From DATJLY01 sp035518375 (GTDB lineage: Bacteria > Pseudomonadota > Alphaproteobacteria > ATCC43930 > CGMCC-115725), in contig DATIXQ010000129.1 of NCBI GenBank assembly GCA_035518375.1, positions 10,757 through 74,756 on the forward strand: a DNA stretch of 64,000 bases, in the 5' to 3' direction. The notes below the pieces were generated by a model that was not told the origin of the DNA, did no database searches, and saw nothing but the letters and a program-made list of their open reading frames with translations. Of this stretch, positions 1 through 7,344 are shown one piece after another. Both the position numbers and the translations under genes were made by a program. The stretch's first letter is position 1; each line of letters begins with the position of its first letter.

Positions 1-96
1 AGTCTTGCCCCTGTAGAAGTCGTCGGCGTGCGCGAAAGCAATGCTCGCGAACGACGCGCACAGGACGAACAGCGTGCGCTGCGCCCAAAACTTCAT
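1..96 (-). CDS. TctC/Bug-type substrate-binding protein, N-terminal fragment
   Basis: The first 32 codons of a gene that runs off the left edge. They encode a Sec signal peptide (MKFWAQRTLF, then a hydrophobic core ending in AFAHA) followed by DDFYRGKT, which closely resembles the mature N-terminus of tripartite tricarboxylate transporter periplasmic binding proteins (Bug family). A strong Shine-Dalgarno (GGGGAGGG) lies just upstream of the ATG. The fused TctA-TctB permease at 2713 on the other strand is the obvious membrane partner, so this would capture a carboxylate-type ligand in the periplasm. The ligand is unknown, and the family call rests on a short stretch. Confidence 0.7.
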   Translation of the reverse strand, partial: MKFWAQRTLFVLCASFASIAFAHADDFYRGKT

Positions 97-120
97 TCTA
101 CCCTCCCCTGCTTGCGGCGC

Positions 121-1149
121 TTAAAGCCCGCGCCGCAATTGTTCTGCCGCTTCGACCATGACCCTGACCTTGGCGCGCGCTAGCTCCCGCCCGATTGTCA
201 TGAGGCCGCAATCGGGCGCGAGAAGCACGCGCCGCGGGTCGATCGCGACGTGGTCCAAGAGCTCTGAAACACGCCGTTTCACCTGCTCGACGCTGGGCGC
301 CGGCGTCGCGCCCGGATCGACGCAGCCATAGAGCACGAGCCGTTCGCGAAACGGCGCCAACACCGCGGGATCAAAGCTGCTGCGACCGAATTCGACCGAC
401 ACGCCGCCGATCCGCGTCGTCATCAGCGCATCGAGCAGGCGCGGATAGGTGATGTGATGCTGAAGATTGAGTCCGCCCGGATAGCCGTAGCAGAGATGGA
501 CGACGGTTGGGACCGTGATACCGTCGAGGCAACGATCGAGCGCGCGGGCCGCGAAGGACGAGACCTTTTCGTGATAGCGCGTCATCGCCGGCTCATCGAT
601 CTGCAGCATGTCGCAGCCGGCAGCCTCGAGGTCGCGAAGCTCGCCATTAAGCGCCGCGGCCGCGTCCATCGTCAGCGCCGCCTCGTCGCGGTAGAACGCG
701 TCGAACGTGCTGTCGGCGATGGTGAGCGGACCCGGCACAGCGATCTTCACCGGGCGCTTGGTATGCGCCTTGACGAAACGCAGATCCTCGACGCAAGCGG
801 GCGCGCGGCGGACGAGGTGGCCGATTATGCGCGGGACCACCTGCGGATAATTCTCGCGGCCGCGAAAGGCGGTCTTCGTGCCGGTGTTGACAAGGTCGAC
901 GCCGTCCCACGTCGTCATTGCATGATAGATGAAGCGCTCGCGCCGCTGCTCGCCGTCGGTCACGATGTCGAGGCCGAGCTCTTCCTGCTCGTAGAGGCTC
1001 AAAAGCGTCGCATCGTCCTTTGCCTCGGCGAGCGCCGGCGCGTCGAGCGGGCGGAAGCGAGCATGGCCGCGCTCGGTCGTCGCGAGCCATAGCGGCCGCG
1101 GAAAGCTGCCGACGCTGGTGGTTGCGAGCGGCGGTAGCGCGAGCGTCAT
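121..1149 (-). CDS. MetE-like cobalamin-independent methionine synthase, C-terminal-domain protein
   Basis: A 342-residue stand-alone version of the catalytic barrel of cobalamin-independent methionine synthase (COG0620/UROD-MetE superfamily). The expected zinc ligands are all visible: H218-x-C220 in VVHLCYGYPG, E253 in SVEFG, and C314 in APDCGL, plus the DEPA motif near residue 186. Full MetE is about 750 residues, so the N-terminal domain is absent. Such short forms often transfer methyl groups from unusual donors or act on thiol substrates, and the substrate here is unknown. It is the last gene of a coupled operon behind a TauD-like dioxygenase and a cysteine-dioxygenase-like cupin; its start overlaps the end of the cupin gene by four bases. 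Confidence 0.85.
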   Translation of the reverse strand: MTLALPPLATTSVGSFPRPLWLATTERGHARFRPLDAPALAEAKDDATLLSLYEQEELGLDIVTDGEQRRERFIYHAMTTWDGVDLVNTGTKTAFRGRENYPQVVPRIIGHLVRRAPACVEDLRFVKAHTKRPVKIAVPGPLTIADSTFDAFYRDEAALTMDAAAALNGELRDLEAAGCDMLQIDEPAMTRYHEKVSSFAARALDRCLDGITVPTVVHLCYGYPGGLNLQHHITYPRLLDALMTTRIGGVSVEFGRSSFDPAVLAPFRERLVLYGCVDPGATPAPSVEQVKRRVSELLDHVAIDPRRVLLAPDCGLMTIGRELARAKVRVMVEAAEQLRRGL

Positions 1150-1736
1150 CTCGAGGCGCCTGCGGAAAGGTCGTAGGGGATCTGGGTCGGGCCCCAGCCG
1201 TCGCGGACCGTCTGAGCGGCGGGATCGTAGTGATGCTGCAGCACGGTCCCTTCGCCGACGCGCTGACTGCGCAGAATGATCGCGACGGAGCGCGCCAGAC
1301 CACCCTGCTCCGCGTGGATCGCGAAGGGCGGCACGAGATCGACCTTGCCGCCCGTTCCGGCCGTGACCGAAGCCAGGCGCAGCTCCGCGAACCCCGGCCG
1401 CGAGCCGTCGTCGAGGCGATCGTAGCGCTCGAGACTCTCACTGCCATCGAGCAGGCCATAGAGCACCCAGGCTTGAGCATGATCGTGCACGCCGCCGACA
1501 CGGCCCGGTTCGCGCACCACGGCATTGATGGCGAAGCCGTGCTCCTCGTCGACATGGAGCAAAAGGTTCTTACGCCCCTCGGTCGAGGGCCAGCGCGCCG
1601 ACGCGGCCTTAAGCTCGGGATCGAGCACGAGGCGCTCGAGAAGTGGTTTCGCGAGCGCCATGCGCGCTGCCATGTCGGGCTCGCGCGCCCAGAGCTCGCG
1701 CAAGTCCACGATGAAGCGCTCGAACGCCCGGATCAT
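1146..1736 (-). CDS. Cysteine-dioxygenase-like cupin
   Basis: A 196-residue single-domain cupin. The motif VHDHAQAWVLYGLLDG supplies the paired histidines expected of the first cupin metal site, and a later H (LVPPFAIHAEQ) can supply the third ligand. The pattern resembles PF05995/COG5553 proteins, which are predicted iron-dependent thiol dioxygenases or related enzymes. The start was set at the ATG that overlaps the TGA of the upstream dioxygenase (ATGA). The longer in-frame extension to 1859 is antisense-like arginine-rich sequence and overlaps the neighbour, so it was rejected. The neighbours suggest oxidation of an organic, perhaps sulfur-containing, compound, but the substrate is unknown. 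Confidence 0.75.
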   Translation of the reverse strand: MIRAFERFIVDLRELWAREPDMAARMALAKPLLERLVLDPELKAASARWPSTEGRKNLLLHVDEEHGFAINAVVREPGRVGGVHDHAQAWVLYGLLDGSESLERYDRLDDGSRPGFAELRLASVTAGTGGKVDLVPPFAIHAEQGGLARSVAIILRSQRVGEGTVLQHHYDPAAQTVRDGWGPTQIPYDLSAGASR

Positions 1737-2608
1737 TCCGAAAGCGGCCCGCCCGCGACGGTGCAGCGGCGCAGGAGACGGTTTTCCTCCGGCGGGAACC
1801 AGGTGCGCGCGTGGATGGTGCAGCGATTGTCCCACATCACCACGTCGCCGAGGCGCCATCGATGCTCGTAGATGTTGGCCGGATCCTCGCCGATTGCATA
1901 AAGCTCCTCGAGGATTGCATCGCTTTCGGCAGCGCTCATGCCCGCGATCCGCGCCGTCATCAGCCGGTCGACGAAGAGCGTCTTGCGTCCGGTTTCGGGG
2001 TGCGTCGTGAACACCGGATGGAAATAGTGAAGCGAGCTCGAGAGATCGTCGGGCACGTCGACCTTGGCGGTGCGCTTGTATTCATGGATGTGGAGTGCCT
2101 TGCGCCCCGCGAGCTTCGCCTTGAGCGCGGGCGGCACCGCTTCGTAGGCCTTGTACATGTTGGCAAAGCGCGTGTTGCCGCCGGTCGAAGGCAGCTCGAC
2201 CGCATAGAGGAACGTGTATTTATAGGGCCGCGCGGTATAGCCGGAATCGATGTGGAACCACATCTCGCCGTCGCCGAAGGCGCCGACCGGCTTGCCGTCG
2301 ACCTTCATGTTGGAGACGAGCATGACGCGGTTGTCATCTTGCAGCACGCCCTCGGCGCGGGAGCGAATATCGTCGCGCGCCTGCGCCGTCTTACGCTCGC
2401 CCAGCTCGCCGAAGTGCGCGGCGAAGCGAAGCTGCTGCTCCTGCGTGATGTTCTGCCCGCGGAAGACGAGGACGAGGTGCTTCGCCCAGGCACCCTTGAT
2501 CGCGGCGATTGTGGCGTCGGGCAGATCCTCGGCAAGATCGACGCCCTCGATCATGGCGCCGCAAGCGGGCGAGAGCGGCGTGACTTTGACGGCGAGCGTT
2601 GCGTCCAT
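1733..2608 (-). CDS. TauD/TfdA-family Fe(II)/2-oxoglutarate dioxygenase
   Basis: A 291-residue alpha-ketoglutarate-dependent hydroxylase. The iron-binding facial triad is visible as H119-x-D121 (MWFHIDSGYT) and H266 (DNRCTIHARTW), followed by arginines near 277-280 that normally bind the 2-oxoglutarate carboxylate. The family hydroxylates taurine, aryloxyalkanoates and similar compounds beside a heteroatom so that they fragment. I chose the ATG at 2608, giving MDATLAVKVTPLSP, the usual family N-terminus; it has AAAGG upstream, whereas the ATG at 2638 lacks a ribosome site. First gene of the operon that continues with the cupin and the MetE-like protein. The actual substrate cannot be told. 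Confidence 0.88.
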   Translation of the reverse strand: MDATLAVKVTPLSPACGAMIEGVDLAEDLPDATIAAIKGAWAKHLVLVFRGQNITQEQQLRFAAHFGELGERKTAQARDDIRSRAEGVLQDDNRVMLVSNMKVDGKPVGAFGDGEMWFHIDSGYTARPYKYTFLYAVELPSTGGNTRFANMYKAYEAVPPALKAKLAGRKALHIHEYKRTAKVDVPDDLSSSLHYFHPVFTTHPETGRKTLFVDRLMTARIAGMSAAESDAILEELYAIGEDPANIYEHRWRLGDVVMWDNRCTIHARTWFPPEENRLLRRCTVAGGPLSE

Positions 2609-2712
2609 GGCGCGCCTTTGCGGTTGCGTGAAGAGCATATGAGATGAAGGTACGGGCCGGAAGCCCCTCGCCGCTCATTGTCCCCCTGCCTTTCACGGCA
2701 TAGCATCCCGCC

Positions 2713-4752
2713 ATGGACATGACGGTTCTGGGCGCGGCCGAACATGCGCTCTTCATCCTCATGGACCCGCACCGGCTCCTCTATCTCTTTGCCGGCGTGT
2801 GCATGGGGCTGGGGCTCGGAATCTTGCCGGGGATCGGCGGTGTCGCCGGGACCGCGCTGCTGCTGCCGTTCACCTATAGCCTCGACCCGCCGACCGCATT
2901 CGCGCTGCTTTTGGGGCTCGGCGCCTCGACCACCACGGCCGACCCGATCACCGCGATCCTGTTCGGCGTGCCCGGCCATGCCGCCTCGGCGGCAACGACG
3001 CTTGATGGCTATCCGCTGACGCAGCAAGGCTTCGCCGGGCGCGCCCTTGGCGCCTCCTACATGGCGGCGCTCATCGGCGGATTGTTCGGCGCGGCGCTTC
3101 TCGCCGTCACGCTGCCGGTGCTGCGGCCGATCATGCTAAGCATCGGCTCGCCCGAGCTTCTGGCGCTCGCGGTCTTCGGCATGTCGATGGTAGCTGTCCT
3201 TTCGGGCAACGCGCCCTTGAAGGGGCTCACCGGCGCGTGCTTCGGCGTGATGCTGTCGATGATCGGCACTGACCCGCAGACGGGCACCCCGCGCTGGACG
3301 CTCGACAGCCTCTATCTCTATGACGGACTGCCGCTCGTGCCGCTGACGCTCGGCATCTTCGCGTTGCCGGAACTGTGTGACCTCGCGATCTCACGCACGC
3401 CCGTCGTGTCGGGGATCGCACGGCTCGACACCAAGACCGGCATGCTGATGGGCGTCCATGACGTCTTCCGCAACTGGTTCCTGATTCTGCGCTGCTCGTG
3501 GCTCGGCGCGGCTGTCGGCGCCATCCCCGGCATCGGCGCCTCGGTCATCGACTGGCTCTCCTACGGCCACGCGCTCAAGACCGAGAAAGGCGCGCGCGAG
3601 ACCTTCGGCAAGGGCGACATCCGCGGCGTCATCGCCGCCGAAAGCGCGACCAACGCGCGCGAGGGCGGCGCGCTCGTGCCGACCGTCGCGTTCGGCGTGC
3701 CGGCGAGCGCGGGCATGGCGATCCTTCTCGGGGCCTTTCTCATGCACGGGCTCGTGCCCGGCCCCGACATGCTCAGCAAGAATCTCGACGTGACCTACGC
3801 GATGGTGTGGTCGATCGCGCTTGCGAACATCCTGGGCTCGGGCCTCTGCTTCCTTTTCAGCGGCCAGCTTGCGCGGCTCGCGACGCTGCGCCACACGCTC
3901 ATTCTGCCCGTGGTACTGAGCCTCATCTATATCGGCGCGTTCGAGGGCACGCGGCAATGGGGCGATCTCTATTCGCTTCTGTTCTTCGGGTTGCTCGGCT
4001 GGGGCATGAAGCATCTGCGCTGGCCGCGCCCGCCGCTCGTTCTGGGCTTCATCCTCGGCAAGATCCTGGAGCGCTATCTCTTCATCTCGATCGCGCGCTA
4101 CGGCACGCACTGGATGCTGCGGCCGGCGGTGCTGGCGCTCTTCTTGCTGACGCTCGCGAGCCTGCTGCGCCCGCTATTGCAGGACGTGCGCCGCCGCGGC
4201 TTCGGCGTGACGATGAGACACCTTGCCGAGCCGCGCTTTACGGCGCGCGCGCTTTTCCCGGCCGCGCTCGTCATCTTGTTCGCGGCGATGCTCACAGAGA
4301 CTTCGTCGTGGACGGCGGAGGCGAAGATCGTGCCGATGATCGTCGGCTCACTCGCCTTGCTGTTCGGCACGCTTGCAGCCATCTCCGAATTTTTCCGGCG
4401 GACCGCGGCGGCGCCCGCAACAACGGCGGGCGGCCCAATCCACATGGACATAACCTCGCGTGTCGCCGACCTGCCCACCGCGCAAAAATTCGCGCGCGGC
4501 GGCGCGTTCTTCGGCTGGATCGCGGCCTTCCTCGGCTCGATGGCGACGCTCGGCCTCATTCCGACCGTACCCATCTTCATCGTCGCCTACATGCGGATCG
4601 AGGGGCGCGAGCGCTGGTCGCTGACGGTGCCCATGGCCGCGGTGATGACGCTCTTCATCTATGCGCTCTTCGACCGGCTCTTGGCGATCCCGTGGCCGCC
4701 GAGCCTGATCGGCGAGCTTTTGCCGGCGCTCAAGGCGATCCCGAGCGTTTGA
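2713..4752 (+). CDS. Fused TctA-TctB permease of a tripartite tricarboxylate transporter
   Basis: A 679-residue polytopic membrane protein. Residues about 1-500 are TctA (PF01970): the GILPGIGGVAGTALLLPF loop near residues 36-53, the GASTTTADPITAILFG repeat and the second GAIPGIGAS loop are all present. Residues about 515-679 form a further four-helix segment like TctB (PF07331), ending in IPWPPSLIGELLPALKAIPS. TctA alone is about 500 residues, so the small and large membrane subunits are fused here. With the binding protein at the left edge this makes a complete secondary importer, probably for a carboxylated compound, driven by an ion gradient. Neighbours on both sides are catabolic enzymes, suggesting uptake of the same substrate. 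Confidence 0.9.
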   Translation: MDMTVLGAAEHALFILMDPHRLLYLFAGVCMGLGLGILPGIGGVAGTALLLPFTYSLDPPTAFALLLGLGASTTTADPITAILFGVPGHAASAATTLDGYPLTQQGFAGRALGASYMAALIGGLFGAALLAVTLPVLRPIMLSIGSPELLALAVFGMSMVAVLSGNAPLKGLTGACFGVMLSMIGTDPQTGTPRWTLDSLYLYDGLPLVPLTLGIFALPELCDLAISRTPVVSGIARLDTKTGMLMGVHDVFRNWFLILRCSWLGAAVGAIPGIGASVIDWLSYGHALKTEKGARETFGKGDIRGVIAAESATNAREGGALVPTVAFGVPASAGMAILLGAFLMHGLVPGPDMLSKNLDVTYAMVWSIALANILGSGLCFLFSGQLARLATLRHTLILPVVLSLIYIGAFEGTRQWGDLYSLLFFGLLGWGMKHLRWPRPPLVLGFILGKILERYLFISIARYGTHWMLRPAVLALFLLTLASLLRPLLQDVRRRGFGVTMRHLAEPRFTARALFPAALVILFAAMLTETSSWTAEAKIVPMIVGSLALLFGTLAAISEFFRRTAAAPATTAGGPIHMDITSRVADLPTAQKFARGGAFFGWIAAFLGSMATLGLIPTVPIFIVAYMRIEGRERWSLTVPMAAVMTLFIYALFDRLLAIPWPPSLIGELLPALKAIPSV

Positions 4753-4792
4753 AGCCGCGTGCTAACCTCACGCGCGCGAGAGGGAGGATGAG

Positions 4793-5884
4793 ATGCCCGT
4801 CTTCGACATGGATTCGCACTTGCGCGAGGAATATTTCCTCGACGATGTCTACCGCCTCGAAGGCGCGTTCGCCGCGGAGACGCCGGTCCGTCTTAACAAC
4901 GAAGCGAGCGTGCGCGCGAAGTTCCGGCACAATTTCCATCCCTGGCCGCATGAGGCGAGCGAGCACTTCAACCACAGCGTCGTCTATGACGTTTCCGCCA
5001 ACTGGAGCGGCGGCGAGATCGCGCGGCGCCAGGTCGGCGGCTACGACATGAAACGGCGTTTGGCCGACAACGACGCCGAGGGCATCGACTATCAGTTCCT
5101 GTTTCCGACCCAGCTCAGCATCCCGACCTACACGGAAGGCGCACTCGGCAGTGCGCTCTGCCGCACCTACAACGACTGGGCGAAGCGGCTCGTCACAGGG
5201 CACGAGGAACGGCTCTGGCCGGTCGGCATCGTGCCGTGGGCCGACCCGCCGGGGATGGTCGCCGAGCTGCGGCGCTGTGTCATCGAGCTTGGCTACAAGG
5301 CCGTGCATTGCACGCCCTATTCGCATCGGCACACGATCGACAACGAGGTGTTTTATCCATTCTATGCCGAGGCCGAGAAGCTCGGTGTGCCTCTCATGCT
5401 GCATCCGGCGAGCTTCGGCGAGCTCGTCAACCGCTTCGACAATTTCTTCGCGATGCACGTGCTCGGGCGCCCGTTCAACTGCACGGCCGGGCTCGTGGCA
5501 CTCGTGACAGGCGGCATCTTCGAGCGATTCCCGAACCTGCGCGTCGCCTTCTTCGAATGCAGCGCCGAGTGGATCCTTTACTGGATGCACCGCATGGATG
5601 ATGACTACAAGCGCATGGTGCATGGCTTCGCGCCCAAGGTGACGCGGCTGCCGTCGGAGTACGTGAAGCGCAACTGCTATGTGACGTGTGAGGCGGACGA
5701 GCGTGGCCTCGCCCATTCGCTCGCCGAGTTCAGCGAGGACCGCGTGCTCCTGGCCTCGGACTATCCGCACTTCGATTCGGAATATCCCGGCACGGTGCGC
5801 GAGTTGAAGGAGCGCAGCGACATCAGCGCGAAGCAGAAGGACAAGATCCTTTACGCCAACGCGCGCGAGTTCCTGCGCATGTAG
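4793..5884 (+). CDS. Amidohydrolase-2 family metal-dependent hydrolase/decarboxylase
   Basis: A 363-residue TIM-barrel protein of the PF04909 amidohydrolase family. It opens with FDMDSHLRE (a D-x-D-x-H variant of the first metal motif), has a middle histidine in LMLHPASFGE, the typical FFECSAEWILYWMHRMD segment, and the terminal aspartate motif LLASDYPHFD. The family includes non-oxidative decarboxylases of aromatic acids (LigW, ACMSD-like) and lactone hydrolases. A good GGGAGG ribosome site precedes the ATG. It follows the TctA-TctB permease by about 40 bases and precedes a Rieske oxygenase by about 60, so the three likely form one catabolic unit. The substrate is unknown. Confidence 0.85.
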   Translation: MPVFDMDSHLREEYFLDDVYRLEGAFAAETPVRLNNEASVRAKFRHNFHPWPHEASEHFNHSVVYDVSANWSGGEIARRQVGGYDMKRRLADNDAEGIDYQFLFPTQLSIPTYTEGALGSALCRTYNDWAKRLVTGHEERLWPVGIVPWADPPGMVAELRRCVIELGYKAVHCTPYSHRHTIDNEVFYPFYAEAEKLGVPLMLHPASFGELVNRFDNFFAMHVLGRPFNCTAGLVALVTGGIFERFPNLRVAFFECSAEWILYWMHRMDDDYKRMVHGFAPKVTRLPSEYVKRNCYVTCEADERGLAHSLAEFSEDRVLLASDYPHFDSEYPGTVRELKERSDISAKQKDKILYANAREFLRM

Positions 5885-5944
5885 TTAAAGGGCGGGGCCG
5901 CGACACCCTTGCCGTTTCACGGCCCAGGTCTAAAATATCCGCCC

Positions 5945-7213
5945 ATGATCACACGCGAAGAGAACGAACGTCTCGTCCGGGTGCGCCGCGGCACGCCGGC
6001 GGGCGAGCTTTTGCGCCGCTATTGGCAGCCGGCCTGCCTTTCGAGCGAGCTTCCCGAGAAAGATGGCGCGCCGATCCGCGTCAAGCTTCTGGGCGAAGAC
6101 CTGATCGCCTTCCGCGACACCGGCGGAAAGACCGGGCTCGTCGCCGCCTTCTGCCCGCACCGCCGCGCACCCCTCTTCTTCGCGCGCAACGAGGAGCTCG
6201 GGTTGCGCTGCGTCTATCACGGCTGGAAGTTCAACGTCGCGGGCCAGTGCGTCGACATGCCGTCGGAGCCCGGCGACAGCCCGATGAAGGCGGATGCGAA
6301 GGTCTTGGCCTATCCGACCTACGAGAAGGCGGGCGTCGTATGGGCCTATATGGGCCCCAAGGAGGCGATGCCGGAGCCGCCCGATTACGAATGGATGCGC
6401 GCGCCCGACACGCATCGCTACGTGTCGAAGACCTATGAGTCGTGCAACTACCTCCAGGCGCTCGAGGGCGGACTCGACACGGCGCATTCGTCGTATCTCC
6501 ACAACATGTCGCTCGGCAACACGACCCAGTATCGCCTGCGCGACCGCGCGCCGCGGCTCGACGTGGTGCGCACCGATTACGGCTATTACTACGTCTCGAC
6601 GCGCAAGGCCGGCGAGGACGGCCATTACGTCCGGCTCTATCACTACGTCCTGCCGTATCAGCAGATGCGCGGCGGCTTGAACGGGATCGGCCGTGACAAC
6701 CACGTGCCGAAGCTCGACGGACATCTCTGGGTCCCGATCGACGACGGCGAGACCAACGTTTACAACTGGGGCTACAGCGCCGATCCGGCCATGCCGATCA
6801 GCGAGGAGATGCAGGAGGCGTTCGAGCACAATTCCGGCCGCGGCAAGGACGACCTCATCCCCGGCACCTTCAAGCTGAAGCGCAACCTCGCGAACGACTA
6901 CCTGATCGACCGTCAGGTGCAGAAGACTCAGACCTTCACCGGCATCGACGGCATCAACACGCAGGACTTCGCGCTCCAGGAAGGGATGGGGCCGATCGTC
7001 GACCGCAGCCAGGAATATCTGGGCTCGAGCGACCGCGCCATCGTCACGCTCCGCAACGTGCTGCTCGAGGCGATCGCCGCGGTCGAGCGCGGCGAGCCGG
7101 CGCCCGGCACCGATCCCGCGACCCATCGCGGCATTAGACCCTATGACGGGCTCGTGCCGCCGGGCTCGACTTGGCGCGAGACCTTCGCCGAGGGCCTCGT
7201 CTGCGCCTGGTAG
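5945..7213 (+). CDS. Rieske [2Fe-2S] oxygenase large subunit, phthalate 4,5-dioxygenase type
   Basis: A 422-residue ring-hydroxylating oxygenase alpha subunit. The Rieske motif is C70-x-H72 (CPHRRAPLF) with C89-x2-H92 (CVYHGWKF), and the mononuclear iron site is in the segment E174 to H186 (GLDTAHSSYLH) with H181 and H186. The single-component large subunit with the C-terminal LRNVLLEAI helix is like phthalate 4,5-dioxygenase and related O-demethylases. No reductase or ferredoxin gene lies nearby, so electrons must come from a partner encoded elsewhere. I set the start at ATG 5945, because the upstream TTG at 5909 adds an unsupported segment. Likely cotranscribed with the amidohydrolase. Confidence 0.88.
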   Translation: MITREENERLVRVRRGTPAGELLRRYWQPACLSSELPEKDGAPIRVKLLGEDLIAFRDTGGKTGLVAAFCPHRRAPLFFARNEELGLRCVYHGWKFNVAGQCVDMPSEPGDSPMKADAKVLAYPTYEKAGVVWAYMGPKEAMPEPPDYEWMRAPDTHRYVSKTYESCNYLQALEGGLDTAHSSYLHNMSLGNTTQYRLRDRAPRLDVVRTDYGYYYVSTRKAGEDGHYVRLYHYVLPYQQMRGGLNGIGRDNHVPKLDGHLWVPIDDGETNVYNWGYSADPAMPISEEMQEAFEHNSGRGKDDLIPGTFKLKRNLANDYLIDRQVQKTQTFTGIDGINTQDFALQEGMGPIVDRSQEYLGSSDRAIVTLRNVLLEAIAAVERGEPAPGTDPATHRGIRPYDGLVPPGSTWRETFAEGLVCAW

Positions 7214-7257
7214 CCTGACGCCGGCGACCCGCTTGTCGAGTGGTACGCTCTTCGAGC

Positions 7258-7335
7258 GGGATCGTGTCGATCATCGCGACCGCGTTCCTCAAGGACTATA
7301 CCGGCAAGGACATCTCGGCCGAATACGACCGCTGA
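7258..7335 (+). pseudogene. Possible remnant of an MFS transporter C-terminus
   Basis: Between the Rieske gene and the converging GMC gene there is a short frame that reads GIVSIIATAFLKDYTGKDIS followed by AEYDR and a stop. From memory this resembles the last transmembrane helix and tail of MFS metabolite transporters. No start codon or upstream MFS sequence is present; just before residue G the frame turns into arginine-rich noise. It may mark a transporter gene lost by deletion from this catabolic cluster. The identification rests on about 25 residues and could be chance. Confidence 0.35.
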
Positions 7336-7344
7336 GCCATTGCC

